Positions 46,502 to 55,254 of a stretch of DNA of 64,000 bases are shown piece after piece. The DNA is from Phycisphaerales bacterium (GTDB taxonomy: Bacteria; Planctomycetota; Phycisphaerae; Phycisphaerales; SM1A02). Every line of letters starts with the position of its first letter. The stretch's first letter is position 1. The DNA is taken from the NCBI GenBank assembly GCA_029242715.1, contig JAQWTL010000007.1, forward strand, positions 372,001-436,000. Direction: 5' to 3'. Below the pieces are notes generated by a model. That model did not search any database. It was not told the DNA's origin and saw only the letters and a program-made list of their open reading frames with translations. Position numbers and translations under genes: made by a program.

Positions 46502-47011
46502 ATGACTCGTCAAATTGCCATCATCGTCACTCTCTCAATGATTGCGGGCGCCTGGATCGCCTTGAGCATGCCGACTGCTAACGCACACTGCCAGATGCCA
46601 TGCGGAATCTACGATGATCCGGCACGGATCGCCGGCCTGAAAGAAGATGCCGCAACCATCCGGAAAGCCGTTACCTCACTGAGAAACATGATGGAGCCGC
46701 ATGACCATGCTCATGGTGAGGATCATGAACATGCTGATGACATGACCCAGTTCAATCAGGGCACTCGTTGGATCATGACGAAGGACCAGCATGCCCAGGC
46801 GATCCAGGATGTCGTTTCCTACTACTTTCTCACTCAGCGTGTAAAAGCTGTGCCCACAGGCAAAGAGGGGCATGAGACATACATCGCTCAACTGGCAGGA
46901 TTTCATCGCATTCTGGTTGCCGCAATGAAATGCAAGCAAACAGCCGATCTCGCCATGGTCGATGAACTGGATGCGGCGATCGCAGCCGTTGCTGGCTGGT
47001 ACACGGACTAG
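46502..47011 (+). CDS. sodN: Nickel superoxide dismutase with export signal
   Basis: 169 aa. A signal peptide (1-28, ending TANA) precedes H29-C30-Q-M-P-C34-G-I-Y, the nickel hook motif HCxxPCGxY. Cleavage after A28 would leave H29 as residue 1, which is required because the His amine and side chain bind nickel. The rest is a helical bundle of the NiSOD type. Residues 66-77 (PHDHAHGEDHEH) form a His/Asp-rich loop that is absent from the well-known Streptomyces protein. An AAAGG stretch precedes ATG 46502; longer starts fall in the previous gene. Its stop overlaps the arsC stop by four bases. Confidence 0.95.
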   Translation: MTRQIAIIVTLSMIAGAWIALSMPTANAHCQMPCGIYDDPARIAGLKEDAATIRKAVTSLRNMMEPHDHAHGEDHEHADDMTQFNQGTRWIMTKDQHAQAIQDVVSYYFLTQRVKAVPTGKEGHETYIAQLAGFHRILVAAMKCKQTADLAMVDELDAAIAAVAGWYTD

Positions 47012-47439
47012 ATATCAGGAGCGCCGGCGACAAGCCATGCGTCGATCTTCGCGGCAATCTTGTCGCGAATGAGTCTGAACGCCTTCCGCTTGTCCTCCAG
47101 TGATCCGCCACTTGTGGCCGGATCATCAAATGGCCAGGAGAGAACCTGTTCTCCAGCAACAAGCGGACAGTTCTCTGCTGCAGAGCTGCATACTGCGATG
47201 GTCAATGAAACAGGGCCTTCTTGAAGAACCTCCTGAACACTTTTTGACCACAGTCCATTCGTGCTGATCTGAATGTCCTCCAGCACTTCTATGGCAAGTG
47301 GGTGCACGGTGGATGGATGTGTTCCGGCACTGCAGGAATCCATTTCTTTACCGATACGATCTCGAAGGATCGCTTCAGCCAATTGACTGCGAGCACTGTT
47401 GGCGGTGCAGAGGAAGAGGATCCGATTCGTACATGTCAT
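47008..47439 (-). CDS. arsC: Thioredoxin-coupled arsenate reductase (ArsC, low-molecular-weight phosphatase fold)
   Basis: 143 aa. C11-T-A-N-S-A-R-S is the phosphate-binding P-loop, and C84 with C91 (VCSSAAENCP) match the relay Cys pair of the thioredoxin-coupled ArsC (C82/C89 in S. aureus). PFDDPA carries the general-acid Asp region. It reduces arsenate to arsenite in the cytoplasm; phosphatase activity is possible. The ATG overlaps the phoU stop (ATGA), so it belongs to the phosphate block. No arsenite exporter gene is next to it. Confidence 0.85.
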   Translation of the reverse strand: MTCTNRILFLCTANSARSQLAEAILRDRIGKEMDSCSAGTHPSTVHPLAIEVLEDIQISTNGLWSKSVQEVLQEGPVSLTIAVCSSAAENCPLVAGEQVLSWPFDDPATSGGSLEDKRKAFRLIRDKIAAKIDAWLVAGAPDI

Positions 47440-48146
47440 CCTGCGGATGCCGTGCCCTTGGTGGAACCACTATTGCTGGCCTTGGGCTTCCGGAAATCGA
47501 GGTCCTCGATCCGGCCAAAGACGGCGGTTGCGACATTCGCCAGGTGCGAGGCTACTCGCTTGTAATGGCGGGAAAGCAATGAATAGGCCACAGCAGCATG
47601 CGTCTCGACCGTACGGCGGTCACGAAGCAATGTCTCCTCGACAGCATCGCACTCCCCGCGAATCCTGTCCGCTGCCTTGATCGCCGACTTCGCTTGCTTC
47701 GTACTGGAGTCACCGAATGCATTGATGACATCATCGAACAAGCAGACAACCTGCTTCCGGATGTCCTCCAGTGGCTGATGATAGCGCCCGATTTCATAGT
47801 CGCCTTCATAGTACTGGCCGACCTCAAAGACATTCTTGCAGTAATCCCCGATGCGTTCGGCATCCTTGGCAATGCTCATGAGCGCCAGGCATCCAGGAAT
47901 GTCAGCAACGGGATTCACACTCAGGTGTGTCAGAATGTTGGCCCGGATCGAACGCAGAAGGGTGTTGATCTCCTGGTCCTTGGTGTAAAGAGGATCTCGA
48001 ACCACATCCCCTTCCTTCTTCCCGCGAAGGACATCATTAGCCTCGCCAAACATCCATTGCGCTGCGGTCAGCATCTCTCGAAACTGAGAGAAGGCCTCAT
48101 CAAGCTTGTTGTCTGTCTTCAAGGCCGCAATAAGTTGGCCGAGCAT
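47436..48146 (-). CDS. phoU: PhoU-domain phosphate regulator
   Basis: 236 aa of two three-helix PhoU bundles. AKDAERIGDYCKNVFEV and SRHYKRVASHLANVATAVFG are the two metal-binding E/DxxxD-type motifs. PhoU damps phosphate uptake and PhoR signalling. AAGGAG lies eight bases before the ATG at 48146. It sits between the Na/Pi cotransporter gene and arsC on the same strand. Confidence 0.88.
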   Translation of the reverse strand: MLGQLIAALKTDNKLDEAFSQFREMLTAAQWMFGEANDVLRGKKEGDVVRDPLYTKDQEINTLLRSIRANILTHLSVNPVADIPGCLALMSIAKDAERIGDYCKNVFEVGQYYEGDYEIGRYHQPLEDIRKQVVCLFDDVINAFGDSSTKQAKSAIKAADRIRGECDAVEETLLRDRRTVETHAAVAYSLLSRHYKRVASHLANVATAVFGRIEDLDFRKPKASNSGSTKGTASAG

Positions 48147-48190
48147 CGTCGTTTCTCCTTGGAAGCCCGTTGGTCATCGGGCACCGTGAG

Positions 48191-49363
48191 TCAATCGCTG
48201 TAGAAGAATACCTCTGTGACAACCAGGCCCACGATCGGAATGATCACAAATATGGTCAACAGAAAGAAGAGTGCGTAGCGAGGTGCGCGAGAAGCAATTC
48301 CGCTGTACCACTTCGCCAATCGAATAGGGATGATCTTGAGTGGGTACCAGATCCCATTGTCAAAGATATTGAAGAGGACATGGGAAACAGCAACAGTCAC
48401 TGCCCCTGCCGTTGGATTAGCTGTCGCCGCAATGACGCCTGTGACAGTAGTCCCGATGTTGCAACCCAGCATGAAGGGGAAGACCCGTCGCAATTTGACG
48501 ACACCGGCCCCAGCGATAGGCACCATGAGACTGGTAGTCACGGAGCTGGACTGCACCGCTACTGTTGAACTGATGCCTGAAATCCAGGCAAAGAAATCGT
48601 TCCTGAAAATCACCTTGCTGAAGAGACCTTCGAGTCGCTGCAGTAATGCGCCCTTGAGATTGCTGACCAGGCCAAGCAGTGAGACAAACAGAATTCCCAG
48701 GCCGATGACTGCAACCGATACGCCCAGTACCGTCACGCTTTCGGTCACATAGCCCACCATGTCATTGATGAAGGTGACAACAGGCTTCGTGATCACCTTG
48801 ATCGGGCTTGTCGGCTTCTCTCCTGGATCCAGGCCAAGGAGTTCCGTGATCCACATTGAAACTCGCATGAGCAATCCATGCCCATTGCTTCCCGGCAATG
48901 ATCGTGATGCCCATTCAAGCGGGAACAGAATCAGGACTGTGAGCAGATTTGGAATCGCGTGCATCAGGGCAGTTGCGTATGCACGACGAAATTGGCGCCG
49001 AATCTTCATGGTTCCAAGTGAAACAATCAGACCGGTAATGCTTGTGCCGATATTGGCACCCATGACCGCGAAGATTGCAGTTCCAACACTGAGTTCGCCT
49101 GCAGCAACCAAGGTAATGATCAGTGATGTTGTGAACGAGGAACTTTGAACAATGGACGTGATGAGAACAGAGGCAAACAAGGCAACAAGTGGATTGTCGC
49201 CCTGAGCCATCGCATTGGCGATCCAGTCAGTCGACTTCCCGATCGACTTCAATCCAGAACCCATGACATTGATGGCACAGAGGAAGAAATAAAGCGAAAC
49301 AACCGCAAACAGGCCATGAACCCAGAAAGGCTTGCTCTTTGGTTGTCCGATTCTTTTTGACAT
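48191..49363 (-). CDS. Na+/phosphate cotransporter family protein
   Basis: 390 aa with about nine hydrophobic segments. The twofold inverted QSSS motifs, TSIVQSSSFTTSLI and TVAVQSSSVTTSLM, with GANIGTSITG and GCNIGTTVTG after each, are diagnostic of the NptA/PNaS family. It imports phosphate with sodium across the inner membrane. The ATG at 49363 is preferred; a TTG one codon upstream is possible. It follows phoR by 66 bases and precedes phoU by 44. No PhoU domain is fused to its C-terminus, unlike many bacterial homologues; here it is a separate gene. Confidence 0.92.
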   Translation of the reverse strand: MSKRIGQPKSKPFWVHGLFAVVSLYFFLCAINVMGSGLKSIGKSTDWIANAMAQGDNPLVALFASVLITSIVQSSSFTTSLIITLVAAGELSVGTAIFAVMGANIGTSITGLIVSLGTMKIRRQFRRAYATALMHAIPNLLTVLILFPLEWASRSLPGSNGHGLLMRVSMWITELLGLDPGEKPTSPIKVITKPVVTFINDMVGYVTESVTVLGVSVAVIGLGILFVSLLGLVSNLKGALLQRLEGLFSKVIFRNDFFAWISGISSTVAVQSSSVTTSLMVPIAGAGVVKLRRVFPFMLGCNIGTTVTGVIAATANPTAGAVTVAVSHVLFNIFDNGIWYPLKIIPIRLAKWYSGIASRAPRYALFFLLTIFVIIPIVGLVVTEVFFYSD

Positions 49364-49429
49364 CAATAACCCGTGCTACTGGAAGTTTGCCCCTGAAGGG
49401 GCTGGCACGGGAATGAGACCAGATGCGTC

Positions 49430-51232
49430 TCAGGATTTGATTGGCAAAGCGTTAAGATTGTGTTGAGAAGTGCCTGGCAGCACCATTGTGAACACAGAGC
49501 CTTCGCCAGGAGTGCTTTCAACATCAACCGACCCCCCGTGGGCCAGCACGATGTGCTTGACAATTGCCAGCCCCAGCCCTGTACCACCAACCTCGCGGCT
49601 GCGGCCTCGATCAACTCGATAGAACCGTTCAAACAGGCGGTGGCGAACGTTTTCCTCGATTCCAGGCCCCTCATCAGTCACAGCAATATGGAGCAAGGAC
49701 TCCCTGGACCATGCTGAAAGTCGCACAGTAGAACTCGGGGGGCCATACCGAATCGCATTGACCACAAGGTTGCTGATGGCCTGCTCCAGCAGCTGCAGGC
49801 TGCCGTGGCAGGCGAGCGGTTCGTCACATTCGACTTCGAGAACGATTTCCCGGTTCGCCGCCTCATCACTGCATGATCGAACGACATTATCCAGTAACTC
49901 ATGAACCGCAAGCACGTCACGCTCCGGAAGATGTGAGCCATCTGGATCTTCCAGGCGAGAAAGGGCCAGTAGATCCTCGATGATCGATGAAAGCCGTACT
50001 GCATTCCTCGAAACGATGTCTATGTATCGCAACCGCTTGGCATTGTCCTGTTCGTCAAGAAGCAACTCGGTATACCCCTGGATCGCGGTGATCGGGGTTC
50101 TGAGCTCATGGGAGACATTGGATACGAAATCCGTACGCATGGCCTCGAGTTGCCGCATGCGTGTCACATCATCAAGCACCAGCACAGTGCCTACCTGTTG
50201 GCCATCATCATCGTGAATGGGCTCGCTTTGGACCACGACCTGCCGACCTTCGAGTGAATCAAGCGTCATCTCACATGTTCCGTGCCCACCCGAATTCGAA
50301 GCAGAACAGGCAAATTCGATCAGGCCCGCATCAATTCCGAGCTTGTCCAATGGCCTGCCTCGAATGTCAAGATCATCAAGCGCCAAGATGCGGGAAGCGG
50401 CTGGATTCATGCTGATCACATGCCCGTCAAGACCCATGGCGATCACACCCGTGGTCATTGCAAAGAGAATGCCCTGCATCTCACTTTGTTGGACCGACAA
50501 TTGACGAATTCGCTCACCCTGGTCCTCGGCCATTCGATCCAGTGATCCACCCAGGGCTGCCAGGACACCGGGCAATTTGTCACCCACTCGAAAATCGAAA
50601 TCACCTGCAGCGAGCCTTTCTGCGCCATCACTGAGCCGCCGGACATCTCGGTCGACATCGCGAGAAATGAGTCCGACCGCAATGAGAGTGACCAGCAGCA
50701 ATGCTGCCAGAACAGTCGTGATTGTCCAGATGATCGGCATGACCTGGGCTTGTGCAAGATCGCTTCGCATCGATGCCCGGATGACCGATGGTTGGCCATT
50801 CACCGTGAGCCGTCTTGCGACATAGGTCATGCCTTCACCAAGGGTTTCACTGAAGCGTGTCTGCACCGAAAAGCCGGAAGCGACAGCGTCCTTGACTTCA
50901 GTTCGGTTCTCGTGGCTCTCCATCTGCTCTGGATTCGAATCGCTGTCCCATCGCACGCGACCAGATGTCCCGATCAGTGTCAGTCTGATGTCGGGGGAGA
51001 TGTCATGCCATTCCTGAAGAATTGCCTGTGATTCTTCGGGGTCGGATTGGATCAAGATCTTGAGATGGTCGGTGTATCGGGAAAGGACATCTTCAACCCT
51101 CGATTGGTTGAAACCCTCAACAACTGTGATTGAAATCCAGGCCACGACAACAGAAGCAATGATCTGTACTGCCACGATCGGGAGCCCCAGCCGCCATATG
51201 AGCGATCTGCGGGAATCTGATCGTGTGGTCAT
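49430..51232 (-). CDS. phoR: PhoR-type sensor histidine kinase
   Basis: 600 aa. Two helices (about 13-35 and 167-190) flank a periplasmic sensor domain of about 130 residues. HAMP (about 190-245), a PAS domain (about 250-360), HisKA with phospho-acceptor H375 (SNVSHELRTP) and HATPase_c with GTGLGLAIVKH follow. It phosphorylates PhoB when phosphate is low. The ATG overlaps the phoB stop (ATGA). The sizeable periplasmic domain is longer than that of enterobacterial PhoR, which has almost none. Confidence 0.92.
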   Translation of the reverse strand: MTTRSDSRRSLIWRLGLPIVAVQIIASVVVAWISITVVEGFNQSRVEDVLSRYTDHLKILIQSDPEESQAILQEWHDISPDIRLTLIGTSGRVRWDSDSNPEQMESHENRTEVKDAVASGFSVQTRFSETLGEGMTYVARRLTVNGQPSVIRASMRSDLAQAQVMPIIWTITTVLAALLLVTLIAVGLISRDVDRDVRRLSDGAERLAAGDFDFRVGDKLPGVLAALGGSLDRMAEDQGERIRQLSVQQSEMQGILFAMTTGVIAMGLDGHVISMNPAASRILALDDLDIRGRPLDKLGIDAGLIEFACSASNSGGHGTCEMTLDSLEGRQVVVQSEPIHDDDGQQVGTVLVLDDVTRMRQLEAMRTDFVSNVSHELRTPITAIQGYTELLLDEQDNAKRLRYIDIVSRNAVRLSSIIEDLLALSRLEDPDGSHLPERDVLAVHELLDNVVRSCSDEAANREIVLEVECDEPLACHGSLQLLEQAISNLVVNAIRYGPPSSTVRLSAWSRESLLHIAVTDEGPGIEENVRHRLFERFYRVDRGRSREVGGTGLGLAIVKHIVLAHGGSVDVESTPGEGSVFTMVLPGTSQHNLNALPIKS

Positions 51233-51978
51233 GAGGTGATCCTGGAACTCTCTTCCATTCGGTAGCCCACCCCTCGAATCGTTTCAATGAGTTCACCCGC
51301 CGACCCCAGCTTGCGCCTGAGTGACGTGATGTGGACATCGACTGTTCGGTTGGACATGACTACGCGTGAACCGTGCGTGGCCTCAATGATCTGTTCACGA
51401 GTTCGAACGAAACCGGGACGAGTTGCAAGGAATCGCAGGATCTGGAATTCACTTCCGGTCACATTGATCGGGCTTTCATTCACCCGGACCTCGTGGCGAT
51501 CCTCATCAATCTCGATGGAACCAACTCTGGTCTGCTTCTTGGATTTCGGCTCCACTGGCCTTCCCTGTTCCAACTTCAAGGCCTTGCGGATCCTTGCCAT
51601 CAGAACCTTGGCGCTGAAAGGCTTCGTGATGTAATCCGAAGCGCCAAGTTCGAGGCCCTGGACGATATCCGACTCTTCGCCCCGAGCAGTCACCATGATG
51701 ATCGGGATCGTGTTCGTTACATCCGAACGCTGAAGCTCTCGACAGACTTCCAGCCCATCAACATCAGGAAGCATGAGATCCAGCAGAATCAGATCTGGAC
51801 GCTCCGCCTGTGCGCTGGTCAGACCAGCAAGGCCGCGGTCCTGCACATGAACGATGTAGCCAGCGTGCCGAATATGGGTGGCCAGAAGTTCAGCGATCTC
51901 CGGCTCATCCTCAATGACAAGAATCGTGGCCGTTTCGTTACTCAGCTCTTTCACCGTAGTCATCAGGGCCGTCAGCAT
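51229..51978 (-). CDS. phoB: PhoB-type response regulator (OmpR/PhoB family)
   Basis: 249 aa from ATG 51978; ATG 51963 is equally likely and would remove five residues. The receiver has D24/E23-type acidic residues in VIEDEPE, phospho-acceptor D67 in LILLDLMLPD, and the Lys in YITKPFS. A winged-helix DNA-binding domain occupies about 155-245 (EFQILRFLATRPG, VDVHITSLRRKLG and IRGVGYRM). It activates phosphate-starvation genes. It heads the block phoB-phoR-nptA-phoU-arsC. I could not identify a convincing Pho box upstream by eye. Confidence 0.92.
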   Translation of the reverse strand: MLTALMTTVKELSNETATILVIEDEPEIAELLATHIRHAGYIVHVQDRGLAGLTSAQAERPDLILLDLMLPDVDGLEVCRELQRSDVTNTIPIIMVTARGEESDIVQGLELGASDYITKPFSAKVLMARIRKALKLEQGRPVEPKSKKQTRVGSIEIDEDRHEVRVNESPINVTGSEFQILRFLATRPGFVRTREQIIEATHGSRVVMSNRTVDVHITSLRRKLGSAGELIETIRGVGYRMEESSRITS

Positions 51979-52024
51979 AATCAGCTTGATTTGCTCTTCG
52001 TGAAGAATTGGACGAGTTGTGTGC

Positions 52025-52057
52025 AAATAGAATATTGAGCCGCTGCAAAGGGCTCAA
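52025..52057 (-). terminator. Possible terminator of tRNA-Cys
   Basis: On the minus strand TTGAGCC (52057-52051) pairs with GGCTCAA (52041-52035) around a nine-base loop and is followed by TATTCTATTT. It lies 24 bases after the tRNA-Cys end and before phoB, so it would separate the two. The T tract is interrupted, so efficiency is uncertain. Confidence 0.5.
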
Positions 52058-52080
52058 ATGCTGCTATTGAGTGTGAGGAA

Positions 52081-52154
52081 AGGCCGAGGTGGGATTCGAA
52101 CCCACGAATGACGGATTTGCAATCCGTTCCCTTAGTCCACTTGGGCACTCGGCC
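52081..52154 (-). tRNA. tRNA-Cys (GCA)
   Basis: 74 nt on the minus strand. Acceptor stem GGCCGAG pairs with CTCGGCC; the discriminator base is U, as required for tRNA-Cys. Anticodon stem/loop ACGGA-TTGCAAA-TCCGT gives anticodon GCA. The T arm GTGGGTTCGAATCCCAC is intact. CCA is not encoded. Confidence 0.96.
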
Positions 52155-52270
52155 GAGGCAAGGCGGTGTACCTGCTGGCCCCAGGGAGCCAACCGGCAAC
52201 GGGGGAGGATACCCGCGCCACGACCGCCGAGCAAAGGACAAAAAGGAGGATCAGCAGGTACCCTGTCCAT

Positions 52271-53191
52271 GTGCTGAACATACCCCTCATCCTTGCTGCC
52301 CTGTGCCTGCTCCCGTCCGCCCAGGACCCCACGAGCGACCCAGCAGTTGCCGAGACACCCCCAAAGGCCCCCGTCAGGGCCCCCCTGGTTGCTGAAGGCA
52401 CGATCATCACCGACATCAAGGGAGTCATGGTGAAGGATGGCCGTAGCCCGCTCTGGCGATTCAGAGTTGAGCAGGAAACTGGTGATGCTTCTGGCATAAC
52501 TCGTGAATTCATCCTCCTGCCCTCCCATCTCCTCCAGGAAATGGAAATGAAGGCCGAGTCAATCGCTCCACAAGAAGCACATTTCAGCCTGAGTGGCGAG
52601 GTACTGAATTACGGACAAGACAACTGGCTCCTCCCCCAGCATGTCGAGTGGATCACGACTCATGCCGAACGAAACGAACCTGACCGGGTTCCGGCAGATC
52701 CGTCGAGCCCTGATGCCATTGCTGAAGTCTCCACCCCGGAACCTGATGTGAATGAAGATGCCGCCGATGAGGATTCATGGGGGGATGAAGCTCCGGATCA
52801 GCGAAACCAAGGCGATAGCATCGCTGACATCGTTGCAGGACTTCAGAGCAGTGTTGGCCCTCTCAGGCGAAGCGTAGACACAGGAGAGGCTCCAGCTCCC
52901 GTCTCTGGGCCCAGGGAAGGCCAATTGCTCGTCTCACGCAGAGGCAGACTTGGACGAGGTCCCACTGGTGCCTGGCTCTTCGTGTTGGATTCAGATGTCA
53001 CCGGGCTCTCAGACCCGTCTCTGGTCCTGCTGCCTTCACAGAAGACCGCCGAGTTGGAGGTCTATGGTGGCTACGGATGGCTCGGTCAGCCCATGCTGGT
53101 CAGCGGTGAAGTCTTCACCTACCGCGGTCGACACTTCCTCCGGCCAACAGCCTGGAAGATGGTCCGTGAGCGACCGAACCTGATCCGCTGA
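52271..53191 (+). CDS. Secreted protein of unknown function
   Basis: 306 aa if started at GTG 52271, giving a signal peptide (about 1-17, ending PSAQ). Two similar beta-rich segments (about 35-130 and 215-300) repeat the pattern GTIITDIKGV...WRFRV...ILLPSHLLQEME and GQLLVSRRGRL...WLFVLD...VLLPSQKTAELE, then a W-L-L/R-P end, which suggests an internal duplication. A Pro/Asp/Glu-rich linker (about 140-215) separates them. The start is uncertain: a good AAGGAGG (52243-52249) lies about 21 bases upstream, too far for GTG 52271. No family recognised. Its stop is four bases from the cyclophilin stop. Confidence 0.65.
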   Translation: MLNIPLILAALCLLPSAQDPTSDPAVAETPPKAPVRAPLVAEGTIITDIKGVMVKDGRSPLWRFRVEQETGDASGITREFILLPSHLLQEMEMKAESIAPQEAHFSLSGEVLNYGQDNWLLPQHVEWITTHAERNEPDRVPADPSSPDAIAEVSTPEPDVNEDAADEDSWGDEAPDQRNQGDSIADIVAGLQSSVGPLRRSVDTGEAPAPVSGPREGQLLVSRRGRLGRGPTGAWLFVLDSDVTGLSDPSLVLLPSQKTAELEVYGGYGWLGQPMLVSGEVFTYRGRHFLRPTAWKMVRERPNLIR

Positions 53192-53195
53192 CGAT

Positions 53196-53666
53196 CTATT
53201 TCATCTTGACTTCGGTCATGACGATTGGCTCAAGCGGGCAATCCTGACGGTCGGTCTCGGAACCACCTATGGCCCTCACGACCTCGATACCGCTGGTGAC
53301 CTTCCCGAAACCGGTGTATTTGCCATCAAGGTGCTGACAGTGCTCACGCCCCAGGCAGAGGAAGAACTGGCTTCCTGCCGAATTGGGATCGTTGCTACGG
53401 GCCATGGAGAGAACGCCCTCATCATGGAGACGGTCATTGAATTCGGCGTCGACTGTCCAGCCAGGACCGCCGGTGCCAGTGCCCTCGGGACAACCGCCCT
53501 GGATCACGAAACCAGGAATGATTCGATGGAAGCTCAGCCCGTCATAAAAGCCGTTTTCGGTCAGCTTCTTGAAGTTCTCGACATGTCCGGGTGCAACATC
53601 ATCCCAAAGTTCGATCGTGATCAATCCATGAGTCGTATTGATTTCCGCTTGTTGGTACTCGCTCAC
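53196..53666 (-). CDS. Cyclophilin-type peptidyl-prolyl cis-trans isomerase
   Basis: 156 aa from GTG 53666, which has AAGGAG six bases upstream; a TTG at 53702 overlapping the gatB stop is less likely. FHRIIPGFVIQGG, the catalytic Arg in FHR, MARSNDPNSAGSQFF and TGFGKV match the cyclophilin fold of the bacterial PpiB type. There is no signal peptide, so it acts in the cytoplasm. It catalyses prolyl isomerisation during protein folding. It lies immediately behind gatB and is probably cotranscribed. Confidence 0.93.
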   Translation of the reverse strand: MSEYQQAEINTTHGLITIELWDDVAPGHVENFKKLTENGFYDGLSFHRIIPGFVIQGGCPEGTGTGGPGWTVDAEFNDRLHDEGVLSMARSNDPNSAGSQFFLCLGREHCQHLDGKYTGFGKVTSGIEVVRAIGGSETDRQDCPLEPIVMTEVKMK

Positions 53667-53698
53667 TGCCTTCTCCTTGGGGGCCCTGATGGGCTGAT

Positions 53699-55222
53699 TC
53701 AATTTCGTAATCGTTCGATCAATCTTTCACGGACCATCTTGGCGTCTGCCTGGCCGCCACTGGACTTCATGACATGTCCCATGATTCGACCCATGGCCGC
53801 ATCCTTGCCCCCCGCAAAATCTTCGGCCGCCTGGGGCTGAGCCTCGACCGCCGCATCAATCCACTCATCAAGCTGTCCAGAATCACTGACCTGGAGCAGC
53901 CCATTGGATTCAGCAAGTGCTTCAGCCGACTCATCATTGCCGCATAGCAATTCGAAGAGTTGGTCGGCGGCCGTCGAGCCCAGGGCATTTTCCGACCGCA
54001 GTTTGATGACTCCGGACAACTGGTCTGCCGAAATGCCCAGTTCCTGAACTTCGACCTCTCGTTCTCTGGCAACACGAACACCAGCATTCAGCAACCACTT
54101 GGCTACCTGGACAGCTGCTTCTGCTGCATCGATATTGGATACAACCTCAGCTGCACGTTGCGCACAGGATTCGAAGAAGAAGCAGAGGTCGCGTTCATCC
54201 GTCAGGGCGGCGGCATCCTTCGCTGACAACCCGAGTTCTTCCTGGTATCGGGTCCGTCTGCTCATTGGAAGCTCTGGCAGGGTCTCACGGATACGAGACG
54301 TCCAGGCATCGTCAATCACGACAGGGAGCAGATCAGGATCAGGTAAATATCTGTAATCGTGGGCGTCTTCCTTCTCCCGCTGGAGAACCGTCACATTTTT
54401 CTGGTCATCCCAGCCTCGGGTGATCTTCATCCCCGGTCCCATTTCCCGGCCATCTTCCTTCCAGGCTTCGATCTGGCGGACAGACTCGTGCTGGATGGCG
54501 TTGAGCACGGCTTTGAATGAATTCAGGTTCTTGATCTCGACGATCGGAGTAGCCACCTGACGCCCATCATCAAGTGTGAACTCGAGGTTGACGTTCGGCT
54601 CGAATCGCATGTGCCCTTTCTGCATGATGCCCTCGGTCACCCCGAGGAACCTGCAGATGTTTCGAAGTTCTCTGCCGAAAGTCACACAATCCTCTGCACA
54701 GTCGAAGTCGGGCTCCGTCACGATTTCAAGCAATGGTGTGCCGGCGCGGTTGTAATCAACCAGTGAGCCTTCATATGGATGGCCTCCCGGAAGCTCGTGG
54801 CCCGTCTTGCCGGTGTCCTCTTCAAGGTGAGCACGTGTAATACCGATTCGACGTGTGCCACCCTCGTTCGCAGGAATATCAATGGTTCCTCCAACGCAGA
54901 GTGGCTGGTCATACTGGCTGATCTGATAGCCCTTGGGAAGATCTGGATAGAAGTAGTTCTTTCGATCCCATTTGGTGAATTCAGAGATCCGACATCCCAA
55001 TGCCAATCCGACCTGCATCGACATCTCGATTGCAGACAGGTTCAGTACGGGCAATGCTCCAGGAAGCGCCAGAACAACTGGATCACAGAGCGTGTTGGGC
55101 TTGGCCTCATACTGCGAAGGATAAGCAGCGCCTCCGGAACGAGAGAACATCTTGCTCCGCGTGGCGAGTTCCACGTGGATCTCCATGCCAATCTTCAGTT
55201 GTTTCGAAACGATCTCAGCCAT
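53699..55222 (-). CDS. gatB: Aspartyl/glutamyl-tRNA amidotransferase subunit B
   Basis: 507 aa, full length. The N-terminal amidotransferase domain has KIGMEIHVELATRSKMFS, NYFYPDLPKGYQISQ and NRAGTPLLEIVTEPDF; the middle has IEIKNLNSFKAV; and a C-terminal YqeY-like domain (about 360-505) binds tRNA. With GatA and GatC (not in this window) it converts Glu-tRNA(Gln) or Asp-tRNA(Asn) to the amides. GAGG lies five bases before the ATG. It follows the GH57 gene by 32 bases. Confidence 0.96.
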   Translation of the reverse strand: MAEIVSKQLKIGMEIHVELATRSKMFSRSGGAAYPSQYEAKPNTLCDPVVLALPGALPVLNLSAIEMSMQVGLALGCRISEFTKWDRKNYFYPDLPKGYQISQYDQPLCVGGTIDIPANEGGTRRIGITRAHLEEDTGKTGHELPGGHPYEGSLVDYNRAGTPLLEIVTEPDFDCAEDCVTFGRELRNICRFLGVTEGIMQKGHMRFEPNVNLEFTLDDGRQVATPIVEIKNLNSFKAVLNAIQHESVRQIEAWKEDGREMGPGMKITRGWDDQKNVTVLQREKEDAHDYRYLPDPDLLPVVIDDAWTSRIRETLPELPMSRRTRYQEELGLSAKDAAALTDERDLCFFFESCAQRAAEVVSNIDAAEAAVQVAKWLLNAGVRVAREREVEVQELGISADQLSGVIKLRSENALGSTAADQLFELLCGNDESAEALAESNGLLQVSDSGQLDEWIDAAVEAQPQAAEDFAGGKDAAMGRIMGHVMKSSGGQADAKMVRERLIERLRN

Positions 55223-55254
55223 GTGTCCTCAACTTCGCGCAACTACGGATCCAC

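Noticed and set aside
47598-48203. Plus-strand open frame of 201 codons opposite phoU
   Set aside because: Antisense to an intact phoU with a good ribosome site; no family match.
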